DNA from: Halobacteriales archaeon QS_5_70_17
GTDB taxonomy: Archaea; Halobacteriota; Halobacteria; Halobacteriales; Haloarculaceae
Direction of reading: 5' to 3'
Assembly: GCA_003021975.1 (NCBI GenBank)
Contig: PXRR01000070.1
Coordinates: forward strand, 1 to 64,000
Length of the DNA stretch: 64,000 nucleotides
In this document: piece by piece, positions 47,267 to 56,296 of the stretch
Position numbering within the stretch: position 1 is the stretch's first letter
Layout of the letters: each line of letters begins with the position of its first letter
Made by a program: the position numbers and the translations under genes
Notes under the pieces: model-generated
Databases searched by the model: none
Seen by the model: only the letters and a program-made list of their open reading frames with translations
Told to the model about the DNA's origin: nothing

Positions 47267-48199
47267 ATGAGCAAGCAGCTGCCGGACGTCCAGGCGTCGA
47301 GCCCCGACGTGACCGTCGGGCTCAACCGCGTCGGCGTCACCGGCGTCGAAAAGCTGGTCAAGGTCGACCGCGAGGACCAGCGTCCCATCGTGCTGATGGC
47401 GGAATTCGAGGTGTTCGTCGACCTCCCCTCCTGGCGCAAGGGCGCCGACATGAGCCGGAACATGGAGGTCGTCGACGAGGTCCTCGAGGAGGCCGTCAGC
47501 CAGACCGCATACCGGGTCGAGGACGTCTGTGGCGACGCCGCCGAGCGGCTCCTGGAGAAACACGACTACACCACCGAGGCGGAGGTGCGCATGGAGGCCA
47601 CCTACGTCACGCACGACCGCACCCCCGAGACCGACCGCCCGACCCAGTCGACGGCGGACATCATCGCCAGCGCCACCGCCTCCGAGGCGGGCACCCGCGA
47701 GGAGATCGGCGCCCGGGTCGTCGGGATGACCGTCTGCCCCTGCTCGCAGGGGATGTCCGCGGCGCGCGCCCGCGAGACACTCGAGGACCTCGGCGTCGAG
47801 CGGGAGGTCATCGACCAGTTCCTGGAACAGGTTCCCCAGCCCGGTCACTCCCAGCGCGGACACGCCACGCTCACCGTCAAGAGCGAGGGATCGCCCGACG
47901 TCGACCTCAACGGACTGATCGACGTCGCCCGCAATTCGATGAGCGCGCGCATCTACAACCTCGCGAAGCGTCCCGACGAGGACCACATGACCTACCGGAG
48001 CCACGCCGACGCCAAGTTCGTCGAGGACTGCGTGCGCTCGATGGCCGAGGGCGTCCTCGACCGGTTCGACCACCTCCCGGACGACGCGGTCGTGACGATG
48101 AAGCAGTCCAACGACGAGTCGATCCACCAGCACAACGCCCACGCCGAGCGCGTCGCCGAAGTGGGGACGCTCCGCGCGGAACTCGCCGACGACGAGTAG
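47267..48199 (+). CDS. mptA: GTP cyclohydrolase MptA/FolE2-type
   Basis: [36 protein letters not shown]...[22 protein letters not shown]...[14 protein letters not shown]. Confidence 0.93.
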   Translation: MSKQLPDVQASSPDVTVGLNRVGVTGVEKLVKVDREDQRPIVLMAEFEVFVDLPSWRKGADMSRNMEVVDEVLEEAVSQTAYRVEDVCGDAAERLLEKHDYTTEAEVRMEATYVTHDRTPETDRPTQSTADIIASATASEAGTREEIGARVVGMTVCPCSQGMSAARARETLEDLGVEREVIDQFLEQVPQPGHSQRGHATLTVKSEGSPDVDLNGLIDVARNSMSARIYNLAKRPDEDHMTYRSHADAKFVEDCVRSMAEGVLDRFDHLPDDAVVTMKQSNDESIHQHNAHAERVAEVGTLRAELADDE

Positions 48200-48815
48200 C
48201 ACAGCTCGCCTGTCGCCGATTTCGTGGATCCGACGAGTAGCGACGCGCCGCGCCGCTCTCTCGGGCTGTATGGGTCGGGACGCCGCCGTACGGAGGGTTG
48301 TATCGACCGAGTGTCAGTCGGCCGAACGGTCGACCGGCACTGGACCGGAAACGCTACCCCCGGGGACCTGCGGCGCGGCTCCTCCCCGGGCGCCGGTCGG
48401 CCTCGCTCCCCAGGCGTTTGATCGGCCGAGTGTCGAACGTCCGGTTCCGGCCGTACGACGCCGGTTTTGAACCGAGTCCGAGAGCCGCGTCTCCCGCACT
48501 CGGTCCCGCGGAGGTATTCTCGCCGGGCCGCCGAGACGAGCGAACGGCGCCCGAGCGGCGCTCGAACCGACCCCGACGAGCGCCGCCGGCCTCGCTGTCG
48601 TTCTCGGGACGGCAGACCGACGCTGCCGGCCCGAACTGGCACCGGCGCTCGGAGTCGGTTACTCGGGTGATCCCCGCCGTCGTGCTCCCCCGGCCCCGGG
48701 TTCTCGCCGGGGGAGTAGGGGGCGGGAGCGACGCCTGATCCTCTCGCCCGGTCCCGCTGGCTACGTGTGTCGATCGCCGTCCCCCCGACGGGACTGTGTA
48801 TAGCGGTAGTCTACT

Positions 48816-48847
48816 CGTAACGTACTTATCTCGTTACTCTCGTAACG
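48816..48847. promoter_or_regulatory. Repeated CGTAACG elements immediately before the start codon
   Basis: CGTAACG tacttatct CGTTAC tct CGTAACG g ATG; inverted GTAACG...CGTTAC with 9-bp spacer plus a third copy. Confidence 0.5.
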
Positions 48848-48848
48848 G

Positions 48849-49742
48849 ATGAGAAATCCGATCTCACGGCGGGGGACGCTGAAGGCCCTCGGCACGGCGA
48901 TCGGGATCGGTGCCGGTGGCGGGTGGCTCGCGACCCGACCGGCCCGGGCGACGACGGAAGCGACAATCGAACGCGACAACGGCGACCGGACGCTCCGGAC
49001 CGACGCGGAGCGCTGCGCGGTCGCTGCGGGCCTGCTCGGTGACCTCGACGCGGTCGTTAGCGAGCAGATCCGCGTCGGCGCCGACCGCGCCGACCACGAC
49101 TCCGCCCTGTACACCGTCGTCGACGACGGCGCCCCGCGGGACGTCGTCGAGATGGGCAACGGCGGCCTCGACCGCCTCGGAGCGAAGAACAAGGCCGCCG
49201 GGACCGCGCGGGGGTACGCGCCCCACCCCGACTACGAGACGCGGCCCGCGGCGGCCGAGAACGACGAGTTCGCCGAGGTCCTCCGCGACGACGGGGAGCA
49301 GTCGGCGCTCGTGGCGTGTGCGCCACACGGCGGCTGGATCGAGTACCCGACCGACCGGCAGTCGGCACACGTCGCCGACGCGCTCGGCGCGGCGGAGTGG
49401 TCGTGTGCGGGCTACAACAGCGGCGGCGGCGCCTTCGACCGGTGGCACGTCACCTCGACGGCCGTCGACCGGCGGTCGTTCCCGAAACTTGACCGCATCG
49501 ACGACCGGGGGTTCGACCACGCGGTCAGCTTCCACGGCTTCTCCGAGGACGGGATCGCCGGCGGCGGCGGCGCGCCGCGATCGCTCAGGGCCGCGGTCCG
49601 CGACGAGATCGACGCCGCGACCGACGGGCGGTACGACGTCCCCCTGGCCGACCCCGGCGGGGCGTACGCGGGGAACTCCCCGGAGAACTTCGTCAACTGG
49701 CTCGCGAGCGACGGCGACGGCGTCCAGATCGAGCAGTCCTGA
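48849..49742 (+). CDS. Tat-exported poly-gamma-glutamate hydrolase-like protein, C-terminus probably frameshifted
   Basis: Leader SRRGTLKALGTAIGIGAGGG; ALVACAPHGGWIEYPTDRQSAHVADALG, DHAVSFHGFSEDG; downstream frame continues PDARADDWETVAAAVARVYADLV to 49809. Confidence 0.75.
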   Translation: MRNPISRRGTLKALGTAIGIGAGGGWLATRPARATTEATIERDNGDRTLRTDAERCAVAAGLLGDLDAVVSEQIRVGADRADHDSALYTVVDDGAPRDVVEMGNGGLDRLGAKNKAAGTARGYAPHPDYETRPAAAENDEFAEVLRDDGEQSALVACAPHGGWIEYPTDRQSAHVADALGAAEWSCAGYNSGGGAFDRWHVTSTAVDRRSFPKLDRIDDRGFDHAVSFHGFSEDGIAGGGGAPRSLRAAVRDEIDAATDGRYDVPLADPGGAYAGNSPENFVNWLASDGDGVQIEQS

Positions 49743-49857
49743 CGCCCGGGCCGACGACTGGGAGACGGTCGCTGCGGCCGTCGCGCGGGTCTACGCGGAC
49801 CTGGTATAGCGAGGGGAGACGGCCGAGGTGGCCCACGACGGAGTGACGGTCGACCGT

Positions 49858-50661
49858 TCAAAACGACAGCGGATCGGCGGCCGCCCAGCGGGGCTGGAAC
49901 TCCGCCTCGACGTCGGCGGCGAACTCGCGGTCCTTGAGGTCGATCAGCGCCAGCGTATCGGCCGCCCGCAGAGGGTGGTCGACCTCGATACAGACCTCGG
50001 CGTCGTCGATGATGGTGAAGCTCCCGGTGACGTCCTCGCTGGTCCGGCAGTCGAAACTGCCGTGGGGCGCGAGGCTCTCCCGGTAGCGCTTGCCGACCGA
50101 CGCGGGGAGTTCGTCGACCAGCGCGGGGCGCATCAGCAGCGACACTGTCACGCCTCGACCGAGGGCCCGTTCGAGTTCGGCGGCGATGCGCTCGCCGAGT
50201 TCGTCGACGTCGAACTGCCGGGAGAAGGTCGAGGCGACCATCAGGACCCGCTCGTCGGCGGCCGCCAGCCGTTCGACGAGCAGGTCGGCGGTCTCGTCGG
50301 GACCGACGGCGGCCGTCCAGAACCGCTGGTCGACGCGCTCGGTGGTCTCAAGGGTCCCGACGAGGTCGTCGACGATGCTCTCGTACTGGGCCTCCTTCTC
50401 GGCGAGTTCCCGGCGCTTGTCCTCGAGCAGTCTGCTCAGGGCCGTCTCGGGCTCCACCGCGACGTATTTCTTGGGCCGCGAGGCGCTCTGGGACCGGACC
50501 AGGTTGTACTGCTCGATGCTGTTGAGGACGTCGTAGATCCGCCCCATGGGGACGTCGCTCACCTGCGACAACTCCTTTGCGGTTGTCGGTCCCGTCGAGA
50601 GGAGTGCGCGGTAGGCGCGCGCCTCGTACTCGGACAGGCCGAGGTCGCGGAGGCTTGCCAT
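49858..50661 (-). CDS. TrmB-family transcriptional regulator
   Basis: MASLRDLGLSEYEARAYRALLSTGPTTAKELSQVSDVPMGRIYDVLNSIEQYNLV. Confidence 0.92.
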   Translation of the reverse strand: MASLRDLGLSEYEARAYRALLSTGPTTAKELSQVSDVPMGRIYDVLNSIEQYNLVRSQSASRPKKYVAVEPETALSRLLEDKRRELAEKEAQYESIVDDLVGTLETTERVDQRFWTAAVGPDETADLLVERLAAADERVLMVASTFSRQFDVDELGERIAAELERALGRGVTVSLLMRPALVDELPASVGKRYRESLAPHGSFDCRTSEDVTGSFTIIDDAEVCIEVDHPLRAADTLALIDLKDREFAADVEAEFQPRWAAADPLSF

Positions 50662-50711
50662 CGTCCGGCAGTTAGCCGCCCGCGATAAAAACGCACCGGG
50701 AGTTTACGCGG

Positions 50712-52340
50712 TTACGTGAACTCCTCGACGCGGCGCTGGAGGGCCGCCGGCCCGTCGGCGGGGTCGGAAACCCGGTCGCCGATTCGAATGCGGGCGGCCC
50801 CGTCGAGGCCGTCGGCGTCCGGGACGACGACCTTCTCGTGGTCGGCGACGCGCAGCGCCGCCCGGTGGAGGTCGCTGCCGGGGGCGGTCCCCACCTCGAC
50901 GACCAGCGGCGCGTCGACGACCCGCGCGGCCGCCGCCGCGTAGCCCGCGACCTCGACGCCCATGCGGTCGCGCGCGCCGGCGAACGCCGACAGTGCCTCC
51001 CGGGCGACCGCGCGGTAGTCGCCTTCGCCGGTCAGCGCGGTCAGGTCGACCAGCGCGTCGGCGAGTTCAACCGTCGCGTCGAGCGGTCGCAGCGGCCGGT
51101 CGAGCAGCGCGAGGTCGCCCCCGACCCCGTCGAGGAAGGTTCCGTCGTCGGTCCGGCACCGATCGATCGTCCAGTCGGCGACGGCGCGTGCGGCGTCGAC
51201 TCGCTCCCGACCGCCGAGCACCTGCCCGGCGGCCGTCAGCGCCCCGAGGGTCCGCGCCTGGTCGGCGAGGACTCCCGTCTCGGCCCCCGGACCGTCGAAG
51301 TGGGCGACGGCGCCGTCCTCGACGAGCGCCGTCCGGACGGTCTCGAGCGCGCGCTCGGCGTACCGGCGGGCGCGCTCGTCGCCGGTGTAGGCGTGGTAGC
51401 GAAGCAGGGCGTCGATCGCGAGGCCGTTGCGGTCCGCGAAGACCGTCTCGTCGACGTGGGGCGGGTCGGCGGCCTCGCGTTCGGTCGGTTCGAGCGTGTA
51501 GTAGTCGCCGCCGGCCTGACTCCCGGCGAACGCGCCGGACCCCTCATCGCTGTCGGTCCACAGCGTCGTCGTCAGGTAGTCGACGGTGTCGGCGGCGGGG
51601 TCGCGGTAGGCCGCCTCGCCGGTGTAGAGGTAGGCGTCGGCGAACGCGCGCACCAGCGCGGCGTTCTCGTCGAGGAGTTTCTCGCGGTGGGGTTCCCCCC
51701 AGTCGCGGGTGGTCGTGTACCGGTAGAAGCCGCCGTCGTAGGTGTCCAGCAGGTGCGTCCGGACCGCCTCGAGGGTGCGCAGCGCGCGGTCGCGGTCGCG
51801 CTTGAGCGCGAACTCGACGGTGCGGGGCAGGGGGAACTTCGCGTCGGTCCCCCAGCCGCCGTACTCCTCGTCGAAGGCGGCCTCGATCTGGCCGGCCATG
51901 TGGGCCTCGACGCCGTCGAGGTCGCCCCGGGGGGGATCGGGGTCCTGCAGCGCGCGGGGAATCCGCCCGGCGTCGGCGCCGCGCTCCTCCCAGGTCTCCC
52001 GGACCCGCTCGAGGACCGACCGCAGCGCCTCCGTCGAGAGGTAGGCGGTTCCCGAGAGCACCTCCCCCGCGGGGGTGAGAAAGACCGTCGAGGGGAACCC
52101 GCCCATCTGGTAGCGCTCGCGGACCCGGGGGTGTCGGTCGGCGTCGACCCGGATGGCCACGAAGTCGTCGTTGAGATTGGCGGCCACGCTCGGGTTCGCG
52201 AAGGCCTCCTCCTCCATGCGCGCACACCAGACACACCAGGGGGCGGTCTGGAACAGCACCACCGGCCGCTCCTCGGACCGCGCGCGCTCGAAGGCGTCGG
52301 GTCCCCAGTCGGCCCACTCGACCAGCGTCGAATCGTCCAT
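50712..52340 (-). CDS. Thioredoxin-domain DUF255 (YyaL/spermatogenesis-associated 20-like) protein
   Basis: VEWADWGPDAFERARSEERPVVLFQTAPWCVWCARMEEEAFANPSVAANLNDDFVAIRVDADRHP. Confidence 0.9.
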   Translation of the reverse strand: MDDSTLVEWADWGPDAFERARSEERPVVLFQTAPWCVWCARMEEEAFANPSVAANLNDDFVAIRVDADRHPRVRERYQMGGFPSTVFLTPAGEVLSGTAYLSTEALRSVLERVRETWEERGADAGRIPRALQDPDPPRGDLDGVEAHMAGQIEAAFDEEYGGWGTDAKFPLPRTVEFALKRDRDRALRTLEAVRTHLLDTYDGGFYRYTTTRDWGEPHREKLLDENAALVRAFADAYLYTGEAAYRDPAADTVDYLTTTLWTDSDEGSGAFAGSQAGGDYYTLEPTEREAADPPHVDETVFADRNGLAIDALLRYHAYTGDERARRYAERALETVRTALVEDGAVAHFDGPGAETGVLADQARTLGALTAAGQVLGGRERVDAARAVADWTIDRCRTDDGTFLDGVGGDLALLDRPLRPLDATVELADALVDLTALTGEGDYRAVAREALSAFAGARDRMGVEVAGYAAAAARVVDAPLVVEVGTAPGSDLHRAALRVADHEKVVVPDADGLDGAARIRIGDRVSDPADGPAALQRRVEEFT

Positions 52341-52419
52341 GCCGGCCCTTCGGGGGAGAGCGGTTAGCCCCTTACGCCTCGGCCGGAACACGTTTGCGTT
52401 TCCGCCGAGTACGGAACCC

Positions 52420-52914
52420 ATGAGCCTGCTACGGGTCATCGGAGTGTTGCTGCTCGTCCCGCTGCTGGACGCGCTCTTGCTCGTGGTCGTCGCCGGCTAC
52501 CTGGGGCTCGTACCGACCGTAGCACTCGTCGTGCTGACGGCCCTGATCGGCATGTTGCTCGTCCGCGCCGAGGGGCGGCACACGCTCAACCGGATCCAGC
52601 AGAAGCTCTCCCGCGGAGCGATCCCGGAGGACGAACTCATCGACGGTGCCCTGCTGGTCGCCGCCGGCGCGTTCCTGCTGACGCCGGGGCTGGTGACCGA
52701 CGCCCTGGGGTTCCTGCTCGTGGTCCCCCCGACGCGGTACCCGATCCGGGTGGCGGTCAAGAAGTTCGTGGTCACCCCCTACGTCGACGCCAAGACCGGC
52801 GGGTTCGCAACCGGGTCGGTCTACTCCGGGGGGTTCCCCGACGACGAGCGGAGGACCTACGACATGGACGACGACGAGTACAACGTCGACCGCGGATCGG
52901 GCAGCGAGAACTGA
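52420..52914 (+). CDS. FxsA-family membrane protein
   Basis: MSLLRVIGVLLLVPLLDALLLVVVAGYLG...DELIDGALLVAAGAFLLTPGLVTDALGFLLVVPPTR. Confidence 0.9.
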   Translation: MSLLRVIGVLLLVPLLDALLLVVVAGYLGLVPTVALVVLTALIGMLLVRAEGRHTLNRIQQKLSRGAIPEDELIDGALLVAAGAFLLTPGLVTDALGFLLVVPPTRYPIRVAVKKFVVTPYVDAKTGGFATGSVYSGGFPDDERRTYDMDDDEYNVDRGSGSEN

Positions 52915-52976
52915 CGACGAGGGCGGAGAAACGACACGCTTAATTGTATCACCTGGGTACGGTTCGTTGCCGAGTC

Positions 52977-53050
52977 GGGTCGGTAGCTCAGTTAGGTTGA
53001 GCGCTCGGCTGATAACCGGGAGGTCCGCGGTTCAAATCCGTGCCGACCCA
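52977..53050 (+). tRNA. tRNA-Ile (anticodon GAU)
   Basis: gggtcggtagctcagttaggttgagcgctcggctgataaccgggaggtccgcggttcaaatccgtgccgaccca; acceptor GGGTCGG/CCGACCC, anticodon loop CTGATAA. Confidence 0.95.
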
Positions 53051-53244
53051 TATCCTCTTATACGGACGTTACGAGGATAGCGCTGGCCGTGATCCCCTCG
53101 GAAATCGACGGCTCTGGCAGGTGGTCGCGGCGAGCGGGACCGTCGACCTGGAGGCCCCATCCGTGCGTTCTGGGGGGTTCGTTCTCGAGTGGTGAGATGG
53201 CAGTTCCGCGGTCGGGCCCCGGCCGGCCGTCGACGTCGGCGGAT

Positions 53245-53487
53245 CTACCACCGCCACCTGTCGCGGACGACCCGGCTCGTCCCATATCCGGGGTTCCTAT
53301 TGAGTATCATCCGGTCGGCGGAGAGGGCGAGAACTGCACCACCGGCGCTCGCGACGAGAAGTGGTCGCGGGACGACCGTTCCCGTGACGCCGAGAACACC
53401 CAGCCTGATGGCGTTTGCTCCGAGAACAGCCCCGACGGGTCGCAGGCCATAACCCGCGGTCGAGAGAAGCACTCTGAGAGAACTCAT
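53245..53487 (-). CDS. Small hypothetical membrane protein
   Basis: MSSLRVLLSTAGYGLRPVGAVLGANAIRLGVLGVTGTVVPRPLLVASAGGAVLALSADRMILNRNPGYG; plausible TM composition only. Confidence 0.35.
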   Translation of the reverse strand: MSSLRVLLSTAGYGLRPVGAVLGANAIRLGVLGVTGTVVPRPLLVASAGGAVLALSADRMILNRNPGYGTSRVVRDRWRW

Positions 53488-53721
53488 CCGGAAGTCACGG
53501 GGAGCGGAACGGAAGGTCGCTTCGCCGCCGCGATGACGACGAGTCGCGGACCCCCGAGAACTGGGAACGTAGCGACTCAGCCCATCGACGAGGCAGGCGG
53601 TGACGACGGGTGAGCGACAGTCGGAACTCGTGCCGACCGCTCGCGGCCGATGTCCGCTAGCCCCGCGATCGGAGTTCCGGGGTAGCTCGGGTCGAAAGGC
53701 AGGTCCGCTCGCCCGCGGATC

Positions 53722-54678
53722 TCACAGGGGCGCGACGGGGGTGTCGCGCTCGACCGCCTCGTCGGTCTCGGGGAGGTCGAGGTGGTCGCGGACGTCGACG
53801 GTGTCGGGGTGGAAGAGGTGCCGGCGGCCCCGGTCGCTCAGTTCTTCGACGCTGTCGGCGTGAGCGATCTCCCGGCGGACCGCCTGCCACTGCTCGTGGC
53901 GGACGATCACGCAGACCGGGATCTCCTCGATGCCGAGGTGCTTGGCGAACCAGAGCCGGTGGCGACCGTTGTGGCGCAGGATCTCGCCGTCGCGGCCGAT
54001 GTCCACCCGGATGTCGTCTATCCAGTCGAAGATCGACACCTCGTCGCGCTCGCCGAAGAACAGCGACCCGTTGGCGACCGGCCGGAACCGATCCCGGACG
54101 GACTCGTAGTCGGTCTCGGCGGCCTCCTCGAAGCTCACGCCGAGGATTTCCCGGACCGGCAGGAACCCCTTCGTGCGGATGCTCTCGTAGAGCTGGTCGA
54201 GCTGTTCGGTCCACTGCCAGACCTCCGGGCCCATCGAGAAGTGCCAGCGGCGCTCGCCGCGGGCCACCTCGTTGGGCAGGGCCAGGTCCTCCCACTCCTC
54301 GCCGTCCTCGTAGCGGGCCTCCAGGGTCGCCCAGATGTCGTCGAAGCGGTCCTCGAGTCGCTGACAGTTCAGGTCCCACCGACCGTCCTTCACGGCACCC
54401 AGTTTCCGCCAGCAAAACCGGGGGTTGAACGGACTCACGCGCTGGATCGCCTGGGGGTCCACGTACCGCAACTCCCGGGGATCCGCCGCCGCCTCCGAGT
54501 CGAGGCCCCGCTGGTTCCGGCGCACCGTGTACTCGTACCACTCCCGGTCGGTCGACAGCGCTCGCTCGACGCCGAACATCCCGTACCGGTAGCTGTAGTC
54601 TAACTGCCGCTTCGTCATATCAACCAGTCGACCCATTCCGCCGCGGCGGTAGTGATCGAGGGCGCGGTTAACGACCAT
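53722..54678 (-). CDS. ParB/sulfiredoxin-like domain protein of unknown function
   Basis: Intact 318-aa ORF MVVNRALDHYRRGGMGRLVDMTKRQLDYSYRYGMFG...VSIFDWIDDIRVDIGRDGEILRHNGRHRLWFAKHLGIEEIPVCVIVRHEQWQ; ParB-like core IRVDIGRDGEILRHNGRHRLWFAKHLGIEEIPV. Confidence 0.75.
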   Translation of the reverse strand: MVVNRALDHYRRGGMGRLVDMTKRQLDYSYRYGMFGVERALSTDREWYEYTVRRNQRGLDSEAAADPRELRYVDPQAIQRVSPFNPRFCWRKLGAVKDGRWDLNCQRLEDRFDDIWATLEARYEDGEEWEDLALPNEVARGERRWHFSMGPEVWQWTEQLDQLYESIRTKGFLPVREILGVSFEEAAETDYESVRDRFRPVANGSLFFGERDEVSIFDWIDDIRVDIGRDGEILRHNGRHRLWFAKHLGIEEIPVCVIVRHEQWQAVRREIAHADSVEELSDRGRRHLFHPDTVDVRDHLDLPETDEAVERDTPVAPL

Positions 54679-55092
54679 GGTGGAACCATCGCCTATCACC
54701 GGTAAAGATATAGACCGCTGTATAGCTGTAATACCCTTCTTACAGACATGTAAATCTCCGTATCTGTATAGTCTCTCTATAGAATCGGGCCCTACACGAC
54801 TGCGAACCGGTACGAACGGATTAAAGTTCTCGATAAGAGATATTTTCTTCAGTTGCGGTATCCTGTCGGGAGAGTCGGGACGTCCTCTCTGTTCCGCAGT
54901 AACCGGTTCCAGAGGCCAGAAGAGCGGGAACGAGAACGCTACTCCGACTCCTTCGGACGTGCTGCGGTTGCCGCACGCCGGTACGAGCGGGTGAACCACA
55001 CGAACCGCGTTCCGTCCCACCGTATTGTTATTCGCTATCTGAACTATACTGTTAGACGATAGTCTTTTTTGCCAGAAATACTCTGCACCGGT

Positions 55093-55365
55093 ATGGAAAG
55101 TCACGGGCAGCGCGAGGGGAGGCGGGCTTCCACTCGCGTCATCGAGGCAGTCGCGCGCCGCGAGGGGATCTCCCCGGCGTCGCTCCAACCGCCGCTCTAC
55201 GAAGTCGTCGATCCCGACGCCCTCGACGAGATGTTCCGGAACGCCCACGACGGCACCCGCGTCATCGTCGAGTACTACGGCTACGAGATCGAGGTCACGG
55301 CGGACTTCGTCCGGGTCCGGAGTGCCGTCGACGACGGGAATCGGGGAACCGCGACCGCGGACTGA
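55093..55365 (+). CDS. HalOD1 output-domain protein
   Basis: STRVIEAVARREGISPASLQPPLYEVVDPDALDEMFRNAHDGTRVIVEYYGYEIEVTADFVRVR. Confidence 0.88.
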   Translation: MESHGQREGRRASTRVIEAVARREGISPASLQPPLYEVVDPDALDEMFRNAHDGTRVIVEYYGYEIEVTADFVRVRSAVDDGNRGTATAD

Positions 55366-55418
55366 TGGCGCCGATCGCCGGCCAACATTTACAATACCGC
55401 TGTTCGTGGCTAGCCCAC

Positions 55419-55724
55419 ATGGCGACCGATCCGGGGACGACGGCGACCGACGGGGTCGACCGAGAACTGCTCCACGAGTCGGTGTACGACCCCGGCGAGG
55501 CCGATTCGCTTCTGACCGCGGTCACCGAGGCTATCGGGGCCGCTCTCGGTGAACACCCGACGGAACTCTCGCCGCCGCTGGCGACGGTCGCCGCCTGGGA
55601 CTCGCTGGAGCGTCTCATGGCCGAGGACGTGTCCGCGCCCATCGAGCAGGTCGGGTTCACCTACCGGGGACTCGCGGTCGTCGTCCACCGGGGCGGGGAG
55701 GTCCGGGTCTACGAGGAGGACTGA
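55419..55724 (+). CDS. HalOD1-like protein (divergent second copy)
   Basis: SLLTAVTEAIGAALGEHPTELSPPLATVAAWDSLERLMAEDVSAPIEQVGFTYRGLAVVVHRGGEVRVYEED. Confidence 0.72.
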   Translation: MATDPGTTATDGVDRELLHESVYDPGEADSLLTAVTEAIGAALGEHPTELSPPLATVAAWDSLERLMAEDVSAPIEQVGFTYRGLAVVVHRGGEVRVYEED

Positions 55725-55827
55725 CCGCGAGCGCGGTACCGCGGTCCGACAGGCGACGGGCGACGGACGACGGGTGGCGGAGAACCGATGGCAAGCGCCT
55801 TAGCCTCCGCGCTCCCAGCGACGAGCG

Positions 55828-56241
55828 ATGGGGTACGAACTCCTCTCGCACCCGGCCGACGTCCGCTTTCGCGCGACCGGACCGACCCTGGCCGAGGCGT
55901 TCGTCTCGGCGGTCGACGCGTTCGCCGACCTCGTCGGGGGGCCGGCCGAGGGAAACGAGCGCCGCTCCGTCCGCGTCGAGAGCGAGGACCGCGAGGCGCT
56001 CCTCTTCGATTTCCTCGGCGACCTGATCCTCCTCCAGGAGGTCGAGGGCGTGGCGGTCGTCGGCGCCGAGGCCGCGAGCGTCGAGCGCGCGGACGGCGGG
56101 TACGGCCTCGAAGCGACGGTCGTCGGCGCGCCGATCGACCCCGAGTCGCCGCTGTTCGACATCAAGAGCCCGACGTACAACGGGATGCGCGTCGAGGAGA
56201 CCGACGACGGGTGGACGCTCGAGGCGACGCTGGACGTCTGA
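55828..56241 (+). CDS. Archease (RtcB activator)
   Basis: MGYELLSHPADVRFRATGPTLAEAFVSAVDAFADLVGG...EALLFDFLGDLILLQEVEGVAVV...GMRVEETDDGWTLEATLDV. Confidence 0.93.
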   Translation: MGYELLSHPADVRFRATGPTLAEAFVSAVDAFADLVGGPAEGNERRSVRVESEDREALLFDFLGDLILLQEVEGVAVVGAEAASVERADGGYGLEATVVGAPIDPESPLFDIKSPTYNGMRVEETDDGWTLEATLDV

Positions 56242-56296
56242 AGGCGGGCCCGCCGACCTCCGCCCGTTTTTCACCCTCGGCGTCCTACCCCCGCGC

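Noticed and set aside
53629-53640. att-like copy of the tRNA-Ile 3' end (cgtgccgacc)
   Set aside because: Only 10 bp match in a GC-rich background; compatible with chance.
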